From JASHPR01 sp963833885 (GTDB taxonomy: Bacteria > Actinomycetota > Actinomycetes > Streptosporangiales > Streptosporangiaceae): a DNA stretch of 64,000 nucleotides. Positions within the stretch are counted from its first letter, which is position 1, and each line of letters starts with the position of its first letter. The stretch spans positions 62,001-126,000 of the forward strand of contig CAWHZU010000002.1 in NCBI GenBank assembly GCA_963833885.1. Direction: 5' to 3'. A program made the position numbers and the translations under genes. Below the pieces are notes generated by a model, which was not told the origin of the DNA, searched no databases, and worked only from the letters and a program-made list of their open reading frames with translations. Below are positions 1-8,129 of the stretch, one piece after another.

Positions 1-39
1 GGCCCGGCGGCCACTGACCATGATGGGACAGCCACCGAC

Positions 40-432
40 GTGGCAGCCGCGGCGGAGGCATTCGCCAACGCCGCCTTCCGGCCAGATGACCTGATTCAGC
101 TGAGCTGCCAGGTCTCCGCGGACGGGCTGGTCACTGTGGCCATCCGCGGTGACCTTGACGTAGCCACGGTGGACCGCACGGTCCGTTACGTCACCGACGT
201 CATCGACTCATGCGACGGCCCGGTCATCGCGGACCTCAGCGAGCTGGCCTTCTGCGACGCGTGCGGCCTCGGCGCCCTGATCAGGGTCAATACATACGCC
301 GGGCAGATGGGCCGCAAGCTGGAGCTGACCAGCCCGTCCCGGGCCGTCACCAAGATCATGCGACTCACCGGCGTTGATGACTGGCTGCTCCTGCCGACGC
401 TCGCGGTGGCAGAGACCTCGGCCGGTCGCTAA
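40..432 (+). CDS. STAS-domain protein (anti-anti-sigma-like), possibly 5'-truncated by window edge
   Basis: A STAS domain fills about residues 18-120, ending with the usual 'LTGVDDWLL' C-terminal helix. Family members bind anti-sigma kinases and are switched by phosphorylation of a Ser in a D-S-S-G motif. Here that segment reads FCDACGLGAL (residues 71-80), so the phosphorylatable Ser is replaced by Cys75. It is therefore either a constitutively unphosphorylated antagonist or a STAS protein with another role. The start used is GTG at 40, but the frame is open to base 1, so the true start may lie outside the window. No kinase partner is visible nearby. Confidence 0.8.
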   Translation: MAAAAEAFANAAFRPDDLIQLSCQVSADGLVTVAIRGDLDVATVDRTVRYVTDVIDSCDGPVIADLSELAFCDACGLGALIRVNTYAGQMGRKLELTSPSRAVTKIMRLTGVDDWLLLPTLAVAETSAGR

Positions 433-1172
433 CCCGCCTTGTGCGTTACCCAGAGCATCTCGATTGGCCAGCGGTGGGCCCAGTCGGGCGGCTCCATGGC
501 CCCGTAGCCGTTGCGCTGGTCCGGGCCGGGGCGCGGTTCGATGAGATCGTCGATGATCAGGCCCGCCCGCCGCAGCGTGCGAACCCACTCGCCATAGGTC
601 AGGTAATAGGCGGTGGCGCCGTCACCTTCGTCGAGAGGCCCGAGCGTGAAGTAATCGTGGTGCAGCCTTGCCGTCACCGCCTCGGCCTCGTCGTCATAGC
701 AAACCGTGGCCCACGGGCTCATGACGGTGAACACCAGCCGGCCGCCTCGCCGCAGCACGCGGGCGGCCTCGGGCACGGCGATGTCCGGTGGCGCCCAGAG
801 GAGTGCACCCTCGTCGCAGAACACCAGGTCGAAGCTGTCGGCGGCGAACGGCAACTGCTCCGCCGCGCCCTGAACCAGGCCGTAGCGTGCGGGTCCCATC
901 GCGGCGCGCGCCGCGGCGAGCTGACCTTCGGACAGGTCGAAGCCGACCACATGCGCCGCCTCCTCAGCCAGGCTGCGGGACCATTGCCCAGCGCCGCAGC
1001 CGAGCTCGAGAACGCGCTGGCCCGTGACATCACCAAGCGCGCCCAGCTGTGCATCGGGGATCGAGTAGCACCCCCACAGCCGTGGTGCCGCTCCGATGCG
1101 TGGGTCGTGCTCCCGTTGGTACTCAACGCTGATCTTGTTCCAGAGGCGCCGGTTGGCTTCGATGCTGGCCAT
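429..1172 (-). CDS. class I SAM-dependent methyltransferase
   Basis: A 247-residue protein of the UbiE/COQ5-like methyltransferase superfamily (methyltransf_11). Motif I is VLELGCGAGQW (residues 54-64), followed by the acidic residue that binds the SAM ribose in VVGFDLS (D79), then 'LVFCDEGALLWA' and 'VLRRGGRLVFTV' (motifs for the beta-4 and beta-5 strands). The substrate cannot be read from the sequence. The ATG at 1172 (MASIEANRRLW) is chosen because it starts where family members start; an in-frame start at 1256 would overlap the NAD kinase gene by 32 bp. It lies directly downstream of NAD kinase on the same strand, probably co-transcribed. Its stop overlaps the stop of the convergent STAS gene. 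Confidence 0.85.
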   Translation of the reverse strand: MASIEANRRLWNKISVEYQREHDPRIGAAPRLWGCYSIPDAQLGALGDVTGQRVLELGCGAGQWSRSLAEEAAHVVGFDLSEGQLAAARAAMGPARYGLVQGAAEQLPFAADSFDLVFCDEGALLWAPPDIAVPEAARVLRRGGRLVFTVMSPWATVCYDDEAEAVTARLHHDYFTLGPLDEGDGATAYYLTYGEWVRTLRRAGLIIDDLIEPRPGPDQRNGYGAMEPPDWAHRWPIEMLWVTHKAG

Positions 1173-1224
1173 CAGACGACCCAACATGGGCAAGCCGCCC
1201 ACGTCAAGGACTTTGCCGGGCCGG

Positions 1225-2091
1225 CTACAGGCCCGCCCGGACCTCGGCTGAGTCATTCACCCTGAGCTTGCGCTTGGCACGCTCGTAGAACGTCATGCGG
1301 CCCAGCCGGATCACCCGGGCGGCGCCGGGCCGCGGCGTGAGCTCGATGCAGTCGCCCCCGACCAGCCCGGCCACCTGACCGTCCACCTCGACCGCAAGCT
1401 CGCCGCTTTCGGGGAGGATGTCCAGCGCCAGCGTGTCCTCCACGGACAGCACCAGGCCGCGGTTGTAGGCCGAGTGCGGCGCGACCGGAGTAACGAGCAG
1501 CGCCTCGATCTGGGGATTCATGATCGGGCCGCCCGCCGAGAAGCTGTATGCGGTAGACCCGGTGGGAGTGGCCACGACGACGGCGTCCGCCAGGTACCTG
1601 ATGAACGACTCCTCGTCGATGCGGATCGAGACCGCGGCGCTGCCGTTGCCCGGCACCCGAACCACGACGATGTCGTTGAAAGCCGTCACGGTCTTGCCGC
1701 CCAGCACCGTGTCGACGGCCAGCCGGGGCTCGAGCGAATAGTCCTTGGCATCGAACGCGGTGAGCGCGTCAGGCAGCTCGGGCACGTCAATTTCGGCCAG
1801 GAATCCCAGCTTGCCCAGGTTTACGCCAAGGACCGGGGCGCGCTGCTGGTCGGCCAGCCGCATCGCGCGCAGCATCGTGCCGTCCCCGCCGAGGCTGACG
1901 ATGAGGTCGGAGCGCCGCCCCAGTTCCTCTGGCGTGACGCCGACCGCCGCGCAGCGCAGGCGGCTGATTTCCGAGACGATGCCGAGGACCCCGATGGATC
2001 TCTGCTCCGCCCAGCCCAGGATGGCGTCAACCGCCTCGGCGGAATCGCGCTGCGGGTGCAGGACGATGCCGACGTTATGCATCGCAGCCAC
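1225..2091 (-). CDS. nadK: NAD kinase
   Basis: Phosphorylates NAD to NADP using ATP or polyphosphate; cytoplasmic. The nucleotide-binding GGDGT motif is at residues 68-72, followed by NLGKLGFLAE (91-100) and the second conserved motif ATPTGSTAYSFSAGGP. The length (288 aa) is normal for actinobacterial NadK. The first start (2091) gives MAAMHNVG; the ATG at 2082 (MHNVGIVLHP) is the likelier real start because the conserved N-terminal strand begins there. The genes often beside nadK in actinobacteria (recN, a TlyA-like methyltransferase) are absent; the neighbours are a methyltransferase and a chromate transporter. Confidence 0.95.
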   Translation of the reverse strand: MAAMHNVGIVLHPQRDSAEAVDAILGWAEQRSIGVLGIVSEISRLRCAAVGVTPEELGRRSDLIVSLGGDGTMLRAMRLADQQRAPVLGVNLGKLGFLAEIDVPELPDALTAFDAKDYSLEPRLAVDTVLGGKTVTAFNDIVVVRVPGNGSAAVSIRIDEESFIRYLADAVVVATPTGSTAYSFSAGGPIMNPQIEALLVTPVAPHSAYNRGLVLSVEDTLALDILPESGELAVEVDGQVAGLVGGDCIELTPRPGAARVIRLGRMTFYERAKRKLRVNDSAEVRAGL

Positions 2092-2182
2092 CCGCCAGGA
2101 AAATTCTCATGCGGTGATGCTCCCCCATCCGGGAGGCCGAACGCCAGCCGAGGGACAGTCCCGGTCAGACACGGCATCCCGG

Positions 2183-3403
2183 TCAGCTTATGGACGCCCC
2201 GGCGAGTGCGGCGATGACACCCAGCGCCCCGGCTCCAACGATGGCAGCCACCACCCCGCGACGCAGCGCTAGCAGCCAGACCGCCGCCACGGCAAGCACC
2301 GCGACCTGCCACAGATGGGACAAGGCAAGGCCGAGCGGGATCGTGGCCCCGGCGATCGCGCCGATGGCCGCTGGGCCGGCGCCGGTCAGGAAGGCCTGGA
2401 TGCTGGCGTTGCGGCGCAACTGGTCGAACCGCGGACCGCCGACCAGCACGAACACGAACGAGGGGGTGAAGGCGACCGCCGAGGCCAGCAGCCCGCCGCC
2501 GACGCCCGCAGCCGCGTAGCCGACCACGGCCACGGTCTGCACGACCGGCCCCGGCGTCACCTGCCCGAGCGCGACCGCGCTGAGGAACTGGGCGCTCGTC
2601 ATCCAGTGGTACGTGTGCACGGCGTCATGCTGCATGAGCGGGACGATGACGAAGCCGCCGCCATACGACAAGGCGCCGACCTTGAAGGCCAGCCACGCCA
2701 CCGACAACAGGCCGCCGGCGGCCACCGCCGGTCCGGCCACCAACGGCAGCAGCATCCCCGGATGGCGCCGGAGGGGCACTCGAGGCGGGGCTCGCAGCAG
2801 CATCTCAACCAGGCCACAGCCGATCAGGATCAGCACCAGGAACGGGCCGATCAGCGCCGCTGCGACACCACCGATCACGAGGAAGGCCGCCCATCTGGCC
2901 CGAGCCGGGCGCGCCGCCCCAACCCTGCGCCAGCTGGCTGGCGCCAGGCCGATGGCGGCGCTCAGGGCCACGGCCGGGACCGCCGCGTCCGCGCCCGCCG
3001 CGGCGCCCTTGATCCAGACAGGCGGGTGGGCAGCCAGGAAGACCGCTGACAGCGCCAGGATGACGATCAGCCCGGGAACGATGAAGCACGCGCCGCCGAC
3101 CAGCGCGCCGCGTGGCCCGCGCAGCCGCCAGGCGCAGAAGATCGCGAGCTGGGTCGAGGCCGGCCCGGGCAGCAGGTTGGCGGCCGCGACACCGTCCTCG
3201 AATTCGCGCGCCGACATCCAGCCGCGGCTATCCACGCACAGCGCCCGCAGCAGTGCGATGTGCGCCGGGGGCCCGCCGAACCCAATGCAGCCCATCCGGC
3301 CCCACTCCCGGGCGATCGTCAGCAGCGATACGTCGGGGCGAAACTGAGCGGCAGGCGGCGTCGGCTCGTCGGGCCCGTGCCCGCCGGGATCAGCGGCCTG
3401 CAT
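2183..3403 (-). CDS. chrA: chromate transporter, two-domain ChrA (CHR family)
   Basis: Membrane protein of 406 residues with two homologous CHR halves. The N-terminal half carries the typical FGGPPAHIALL and 'NLLPGPASTQLAIFCAW' signatures; the C-terminal half carries 'FKVGALSYGGGFVIVPLM' and 'ALGQVTPGPVV'. About ten hydrophobic segments are visible. ChrA proteins export chromate through the membrane potential. It is divergent from the ArsR-ArsC fusion gene (start 3481) across 77 bp, so the two oxyanion-related genes probably share a control region. Substrate specificity is by family only. Confidence 0.92.
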   Translation of the reverse strand: MQAADPGGHGPDEPTPPAAQFRPDVSLLTIAREWGRMGCIGFGGPPAHIALLRALCVDSRGWMSAREFEDGVAAANLLPGPASTQLAIFCAWRLRGPRGALVGGACFIVPGLIVILALSAVFLAAHPPVWIKGAAAGADAAVPAVALSAAIGLAPASWRRVGAARPARARWAAFLVIGGVAAALIGPFLVLILIGCGLVEMLLRAPPRVPLRRHPGMLLPLVAGPAVAAGGLLSVAWLAFKVGALSYGGGFVIVPLMQHDAVHTYHWMTSAQFLSAVALGQVTPGPVVQTVAVVGYAAAGVGGGLLASAVAFTPSFVFVLVGGPRFDQLRRNASIQAFLTGAGPAAIGAIAGATIPLGLALSHLWQVAVLAVAAVWLLALRRGVVAAIVGAGALGVIAALAGASIS

Positions 3404-3454
3404 CGCCCACCCGCCTCCGGGTTAGCCAAGATCGGTCAAGACTGTGAAGATAAT

Positions 3455-3477
3455 TCAATTTAGTTTGGCATAATTGA
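3455..3477. promoter_or_regulatory. AT-rich imperfect inverted repeat between chrA and the ArsR-ArsC gene
   Basis: TCAATT (3455-3460) and AATTGA (3472-3477) face each other across 11 bp in a markedly AT-rich patch within otherwise very GC-rich DNA. ArsR-family repressors bind imperfect dyads in the promoter they control, and the adjacent gene encodes an ArsR domain. The right arm ends 3 bp before the start codon at 3481, which suggests a leaderless or very short leader transcript. Inferred operator. Confidence 0.5.
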
Positions 3478-3480
3478 GCC

Positions 3481-4218
3481 ATGGCTGTCGCGCCTTCTCC
3501 CCCGGTCCTCGGTGTGCTTGCCCACGACCTGCGCTGGACGATCGTCAGCCTGCTCGTGGCCGGCGACCTGCGGACCGGCGAGCTCGTGGCCCGCACCGGT
3601 CAGGCGCCGAGCCTGGTCTCGTACCACCTGGCGCGACTCCGCGAGGCTGGCCTGGTCAGCGTGCGGCGCAGCACGGCCGACGGCCGGGACAGCTACCACG
3701 CACTGGACCTGGATGCCATCGGAGGTGCCGTCGTCGGCATGGCCAGCCAGATCCACCCCGCCCTGCTGGCGGAGGCGGGTGTCCGCGCGGCCGGGCCAGC
3801 GGGCCCGCCCGCCCGGGTCCTGTTCATCTGCAGTGGCAACAGCGCGCGGTCCCCCATGGCCGAGGGCTGGCTGAACCACCTCGGGGGCGGCCGGGTGACG
3901 GCCCGCAGCGCTGGTATCAGCCCAGGCTCCCTGCACCCGCTCGCGGTGGCAGCCATGGCCGAGCAAGGCGTGGACATCAGCGGCCACCGGCCGACGCACT
4001 TCAGCGAGTTCGCAGACGACAGCTTCACGCGCGTGATCACGCTGTGCGACAGGGCCAGGGAGAACTGCGGCGAGCTGCCCAGAGAGGCGGCGGCCGTGCA
4101 CTGGAGCATCCCAAATCCAGCGCAGGCACACCCGCCCGATCTCGACGCGTTCCGGGTAACGACCAGGGAACTGCAGACCCGGATTCGCTACCTGCTGCCC
4201 GTGCCGACTGTGACCTGA
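3481..4218 (+). CDS. ArsR-type repressor fused to a thioredoxin-linked arsenate reductase (LMW-PTP fold)
   Basis: Residues 1-80 form an ArsR winged helix (SLVSYHLARLREAGLV recognition helix). Residues 112-240 form a low-molecular-weight phosphatase/ArsC domain. The P-loop is CSGNSARS, with nucleophile Cys117 and Arg123. The redox pair of thioredoxin-coupled arsenate reductase is conserved as C189 and C196 (LCDRARENC), matching Cys82/Cys89 of the S. aureus enzyme; the non-essential Cys15 is Ala122. So the catalytic half looks active as an arsenate reductase rather than a plain phosphatase. A sensor and its detoxifying enzyme are thus on one chain, and it sits opposite a chromate transporter instead of an arsenite pump. 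Arsenical-sensing cysteines are not obvious in the ArsR half. Confidence 0.88.
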   Translation: MAVAPSPPVLGVLAHDLRWTIVSLLVAGDLRTGELVARTGQAPSLVSYHLARLREAGLVSVRRSTADGRDSYHALDLDAIGGAVVGMASQIHPALLAEAGVRAAGPAGPPARVLFICSGNSARSPMAEGWLNHLGGGRVTARSAGISPGSLHPLAVAAMAEQGVDISGHRPTHFSEFADDSFTRVITLCDRARENCGELPREAAAVHWSIPNPAQAHPPDLDAFRVTTRELQTRIRYLLPVPTVT

Positions 4219-4270
4219 GAGACGTGCGTCGGGGTCAGCGGCCGCTGATGCGCTGCCCCCTCATAGGCTC

Positions 4271-5221
4271 GTGCCCGTGCATGCCGTGGCCGCCCTCGCG
4301 CTGCCTGCCGTCGAGTCCTTCGACCTGGCTATACCGGCGCAGGTTTTCGGCGACCGCAGGCAGGCCGAGCGATACAGCTTCACCGTCTGCGCCCCCACCC
4401 CCGGGCCGGTGCCATGCACGACGGGGTACGCCATTAACGCCCCGCACGGCCTGGACCAGCTGGTCGCCGCGGACACCGTGGTGGTTCCCGGCTACCTGCC
4501 CCTGGAGAATCCCGGCGAGGAGGTGTGCTCCGCGCTGCGCGCGGCGGTCGCCCGGGGCGCCCGCGTGGTCTCGGTGTGCACCGGTGCCTTCGCGCTGGCC
4601 GCGGCCGGCCTGCTCGACGACAGGCGGGCTACCACGCACTGGCTGTACGCCGCCGAGCTCGCGACCCGGCACCCGATGGTGAAGGTCGACCCGGACGTCC
4701 TGTGGGTCGACGAGGGCAGCGTGCTGACCAGCGCCGGACTGGCGGCCGGCATCGACCTGTGCGTGCAGCTGGTGCGCGCCGATTACGGCAGCGATGCCGC
4801 CATCAGCATCGCCCGCTATATGGTCGTCGCCCCGCACCGCGACGGAGGACAGGCCCAGCTGCTGGAGCGTCCCGTGCCGCCTCCTGCCCAGAGCCTGGCC
4901 GCCACCTGCGACTGGGCCCTGGAACGCCTCGCGGAGCCGCTCGCCGTCGCGGACCTCGCACGGCACGCGGGCTGGGCGCCCCGCACGTTCGCCCGCCGCT
5001 TCGTCGCCGAGACCGGCATGGCGCCGCTGCACTGGCTCGCCGCCGCACGGATCCGGGAGGCCCGTCACCTGCTCGAGGTCACCGACCTCTCGGTCGACGA
5101 CGTCGCGGCCCGCAGCGGCCTGGGCAGCGCCGCCAACCTGCGCGTACACCTCGCGCGCGACGCCGGAACGACACCCACCGCCTACCGGGCCACCTACCAG
5201 GGCCGGGGTCAGCGTCCCTGA
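4271..5221 (+). CDS. GlxA-family AraC-type transcriptional regulator (DJ-1/PfpI + HTH)
   Basis: 316 residues with an N-terminal DJ-1/PfpI-like domain (about 1-170) and a C-terminal AraC helix-turn-helix pair (about 215-312; 'LARHAGWAPRTFARRFVAE' then 'DVAARSGLGSAANLRVHLAR'). The nucleophile-elbow Cys103 is present in SVCTGAFALA. GlxA proteins are cytoplasmic regulators; in Streptomyces, AdpA belongs to this architecture, but nothing here proves a developmental role. The start is GTG at 4271. It follows the ArsR-ArsC gene by 52 bp on the same strand, so co-transcription is possible. The target is unknown. Confidence 0.88.
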   Translation: MPVHAVAALALPAVESFDLAIPAQVFGDRRQAERYSFTVCAPTPGPVPCTTGYAINAPHGLDQLVAADTVVVPGYLPLENPGEEVCSALRAAVARGARVVSVCTGAFALAAAGLLDDRRATTHWLYAAELATRHPMVKVDPDVLWVDEGSVLTSAGLAAGIDLCVQLVRADYGSDAAISIARYMVVAPHRDGGQAQLLERPVPPPAQSLAATCDWALERLAEPLAVADLARHAGWAPRTFARRFVAETGMAPLHWLAAARIREARHLLEVTDLSVDDVAARSGLGSAANLRVHLARDAGTTPTAYRATYQGRGQRP

Positions 5222-5341
5222 GCGCCTTCTTCCCGGCCGCCCAGGGCGACGTTCACCCCCACGCCAGCACGGGCAGGATCCTTGCGAGATCCGGCAGTTC
5301 TGCCCCTCGCCGCCCCTCGCGGATGGGCGAACGCTGGACTC

Positions 5342-5884
5342 ATGTCAAACATCGCTCCGCTCCTTGACCGTAACCGGGCCTTCGCCGCCACCGACGCCCG
5401 CCTCAACGTGCCGGCGCTTCCGTTCCTCCCGTTCCTGAGCCTGTACATCGTCACGTGCATCGACCCCCGAGTCGACCCGGCCCAGACTCTCGGCGTCGGA
5501 ATGGGCGAGGCCGTGGTCGAGCGCAATATCGGGGGCCGGGTCACGCCCGCGCTCATCAGGGACATCTCTTACATCGGCTACCTGGTGGAGTCCAAGGCGC
5601 CGGACGGCCCGTGGTTCGAGGTCGCGATCATCCACCACACCGACTGCGGCTCGACGCTGCTGGCCGACGACGAGCTCCGGCACGGCTTCGCTATGCGGAT
5701 CGGCGTCGACGAGCGGACCCTCGCCGATACTCCCGTCCTGGATCCGGAGCGCACCGTTCGGACGGACGTCGAGCGAGTGCTGTGGGCCCAGGAGATCCCG
5801 TCACAGGTCCGGGTCTCCGGGCACGTCTACGACGTCAAGACCGGCGTGGTGTCCACGGTCGTCGACGCGAAATCGCGGAAGTAA
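5342..5884 (+). CDS. beta-class carbonic anhydrase
   Basis: Interconverts CO2 and bicarbonate with a zinc ion; cytoplasmic. The zinc ligands are seen as C39 and D41/R43 in TCIDPRVD and H99/C102 in HHTDCGS; D41-R43 is the catalytic dyad of the type I site. The length (180 aa) suits the compact actinobacterial/mycobacterial type. The ATG at 5342 (MSNIAPLLDR) is preferred to an in-frame upstream start at 5282 that adds a non-conserved tail. It stands alone between the GlxA-like regulator and a convergent monooxygenase-like gene. Confidence 0.92.
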   Translation: MSNIAPLLDRNRAFAATDARLNVPALPFLPFLSLYIVTCIDPRVDPAQTLGVGMGEAVVERNIGGRVTPALIRDISYIGYLVESKAPDGPWFEVAIIHHTDCGSTLLADDELRHGFAMRIGVDERTLADTPVLDPERTVRTDVERVLWAQEIPSQVRVSGHVYDVKTGVVSTVVDAKSRK

Positions 5885-5896
5885 TGGCCGGCGCGC

Positions 5897-6181
5897 TCAG
5901 GCGCGGGAGAGTCGGAAGATCTCACGCGGGCGGACTTCGCGTTCGTCATAGGTGAAGTCGACGCCGGCTTCCCGCGCAGCGGCGAACCCTGCGGTGAACG
6001 CCTGCTCGGACTCCCACTTCCCGGTTGTGACGATCGCCGTACCGTCCTTAGCCAGCCAGCAGTCGACCCCTAGGCAGCCGGGCACGGCCTCGATAACCTC
6101 GCCCGCCCGCCGCACCCGGCTCATCATCTGGGCGCGGAACTCGGGACGCGGATAGTGGAACGCAACCAGGCCGACCTGCAT
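5897..6181 (-). CDS. antibiotic-biosynthesis-monooxygenase (ABM)-fold protein
   Basis: A 94-residue single ABM domain (dimeric ferredoxin-like barrel): MQVGLVAFHYPRPEFRAQM, then 'VPGCLGVDCWLAKDGTAIV' and 'KWESEQAFTAGFAAA' with the conserved W-x-S/x-E pattern. Small ABM proteins include quinol monooxygenases and haem-degrading enzymes, but the key residues for either are not diagnostic here, so no reaction is assigned. A 26-bp perfect palindrome lies 41 bp upstream and probably controls it. Confidence 0.8.
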   Translation of the reverse strand: MQVGLVAFHYPRPEFRAQMMSRVRRAGEVIEAVPGCLGVDCWLAKDGTAIVTTGKWESEQAFTAGFAAAREAGVDFTYDEREVRPREIFRLSRA

Positions 6182-6221
6182 CGCGGACTCCTTCGCCTAG
6201 CGCGGTGCGCAAGATCGTAGA

Positions 6222-6247
6222 GCAACCATACGGTACCGTATGGTTGC
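6222..6247. promoter_or_regulatory. 26-bp perfect palindrome upstream of the ABM gene (TetR-type operator candidate)
   Basis: Bases 6222-6247 read identically on both strands, centred on GGTACC (6232-6237); the core is ATACGGTACCGTAT. This length, perfect symmetry and core are typical of TetR-family operators in actinobacteria. It is 41 bp before the ABM start codon (6181), where a promoter would lie. No TetR gene is in the window, so the regulator is unlinked. The sequence is visible directly; the role is inferred. Confidence 0.7.
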
Positions 6248-6335
6248 CACGCTGGCATGGCCAAGCCGAGGTGTCAACTCTCAGGAGGACGGCAGTCTAG
6301 GTGGCCGACACACGCCACCAGTGCGCACTCCGTCA

Positions 6336-7937
6336 TCAGGCGGCCGCGGCGGGCGGCGGCCCGTGGCTGTGCAGTGTCTTGTCCCCGTCAGGGCTGGTAG
6401 CGGTGACGCTGCCGTCGGGGTGCAGAACGATGCCCCAGCCCCAGCGGTGCACGGCAATCAAATGGTGGAAGCTACACAAAAGCATCAAATTGGTGAGGCA
6501 AGTCGGGCCACCCTGGGCGCGGGGAACGATGTGGTGCGGATGGCAGGCTGCCACCGGCTGATCACAGCCCGGGAACCGGCAGTCCCGATCCCGCACGGCC
6601 ACCGCGCGGCGCAAATGCACCGGGATGGTCTCCGTCAACGCGCCGACGTCCAGCGGCAGGCTCACCGACGCGACCGTCCCCGGCGCCAGCCGCGTCCGCA
6701 GGTAAGACGCGAGCCCGCCAGGCCCCGACAGCAGGTCGGCCGCGGCCTTCAAGATCAACCGCCGCGCGGCTCGTTCGGCCCGCGCCTGCCGCGCCGCACC
6801 GGTGCTGCCGGCCTGGTCTGGGATGGCGGCCTGGTCTGAGGTGGCGGACTGGTCGCCGGGCCGCGGTTGGTCTGGGGTGGCGGACTGGTCGCTGCCGCTG
6901 GGGTGGCCAGGAGCTGAGGGGCCGAACGCGGCAGGTACGGCGGGGCTGTCCTGGCCTAGGCCGGGAGGCGTGCCGTGCAGCAGGGCTGCGGCGAGGCGGT
7001 CGAGTACGCCGGGGTCGACACGGCCGGTCACCACCGGGACGATCTGCGCGTCACAGTCATCGCCCGGGCCAGCGGTCGCCTGCCCGGCCCAGGCGGCCTC
7101 GGCCTCGGGGGCGCCGGGCAGGCCGCGCAGCCGGTCCAGATCCATATGCAGCACAATCTGCGTTGGCTGCCCCGCCCGCTCCGGCAAACACCCCGACCCG
7201 ACCAATCGCCGGCACGCATCTTCGAGGGCGTCGTGCAGCCGCTGGCCCTTGGTCCGCTCATCCTCCGGACCACGCCGCTTCCCCAAAGCATCCAGCACCG
7301 CCTGCACCGCCGCCGCGCATTGGGGGGTGAGGTTCCCATCCAGCTTCCCGGCACCCTGGAAGGTGGTGTCCAGCTGGACCGACCGCCCGGCGAAGTCGTC
7401 GTTGCCGTCAGTGTCGGGACCCGCGAAGCGCTTGTGCAACTCCTCGGCCAGCGCGGCAAGGTCATGCAGGTCCGCGCCGCCATCCGCGGCGCCCAGCAAG
7501 ATCACATCCGCGTCGCCGCGGACGTCCTCGGGCAGCGCGTCGGTCCAGTCACAGATCTTGCGCGCCCACGACTCCGAGATCCGCCCACCAGCCAGGGCCT
7601 CACCCACGGCCGGATGGTCGCCCAGACGGCGCATCCAGGCCACGGCCCGCCCAGCCGCACCGCGGGTAGTACGGGTCTGCCAACTCAGCCACGTCTTGGT
7701 GCTGCGGTGCGCGTCATCTTCGTAGCCGCCCTGAGCATGGAACGCACCCAGCACCCGCGACTGCGCCGCTGTGTGCATCGACGACGCCCGCTCCAGCCCG
7801 CGCAGGCAGTCCGCCTGCTCGATAGTGGTCAGCGAGGCCACATCCGTATTGGCCAGCCAGCTCAACGCGGCCTGCGCCATCGCCACCGCGTCGGCGGTGG
7901 TGGCGGGCGCGGCGGGCACCTGACCGGCTAAGCACAT
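6336..7937 (-). CDS. DUF222 / HNH endonuclease-domain protein (13E12 repeat family)
   Basis: A 533-residue member of the actinobacterial 13E12 family: an N-terminal helical DUF222 region ('RGLERASSMHTAAQSRVLGAF', 'RISESWARKICDWTDALP') and a C-terminal HNH nuclease motif ('CRFPGCDQPVAACHPHHIVP', then a conserved N and 'LLCSFHH'). Between them is a Pro/Gln/Ser-rich low-complexity linker with DQSATPDQ-like repeats. The start is ATG at 7937, preceded by GAGGAGG. Family members are repetitive in actinobacterial genomes; several mycobacterial copies are DNA-damage inducible. An SOS-like box lies 31 bp upstream here. The biochemical role is unknown. Confidence 0.85.
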   Translation of the reverse strand: MCLAGQVPAAPATTADAVAMAQAALSWLANTDVASLTTIEQADCLRGLERASSMHTAAQSRVLGAFHAQGGYEDDAHRSTKTWLSWQTRTTRGAAGRAVAWMRRLGDHPAVGEALAGGRISESWARKICDWTDALPEDVRGDADVILLGAADGGADLHDLAALAEELHKRFAGPDTDGNDDFAGRSVQLDTTFQGAGKLDGNLTPQCAAAVQAVLDALGKRRGPEDERTKGQRLHDALEDACRRLVGSGCLPERAGQPTQIVLHMDLDRLRGLPGAPEAEAAWAGQATAGPGDDCDAQIVPVVTGRVDPGVLDRLAAALLHGTPPGLGQDSPAVPAAFGPSAPGHPSGSDQSATPDQPRPGDQSATSDQAAIPDQAGSTGAARQARAERAARRLILKAAADLLSGPGGLASYLRTRLAPGTVASVSLPLDVGALTETIPVHLRRAVAVRDRDCRFPGCDQPVAACHPHHIVPRAQGGPTCLTNLMLLCSFHHLIAVHRWGWGIVLHPDGSVTATSPDGDKTLHSHGPPPAAAA

Positions 7938-7967
7938 GACGGCGAGAACCTCCTCACGAACCACTAT

Positions 7968-7983
7968 TCGACTGTTAGTTCGA
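7968..7983 (-). promoter_or_regulatory. LexA/SOS-box-like site upstream of the 13E12 gene
   Basis: On the minus strand the site reads TCGAACTAACAGTCGA. The actinobacterial SOS box is TCGAAC-N4-GTTCGA: the left half is perfect and the right half has two mismatches. It sits 31 bp before the start codon at 7937. LexA control of some mycobacterial 13E12 genes is known, which supports the reading, but the site is imperfect. Confidence 0.5.
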
Positions 7984-8129
7984 TGATAGAAAAGGGGTCT
8001 GACATTTCTGGGGCTCGGCGGCGGTTTGATGGGACACGACCGAGAAAAGCCTAGATTTTCTCCGCGCCGCCCCCGCAATCTCTGCCGATGCGGTCCTGGT
8101 GGACTGGTGCCGGGGTATCGTCGCGCTTC

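Noticed and set aside
5282..5341. Longer N-terminus for the carbonic anhydrase
   Set aside because: The added 20 residues are not conserved and ATG 5342 gives the usual compact protein.
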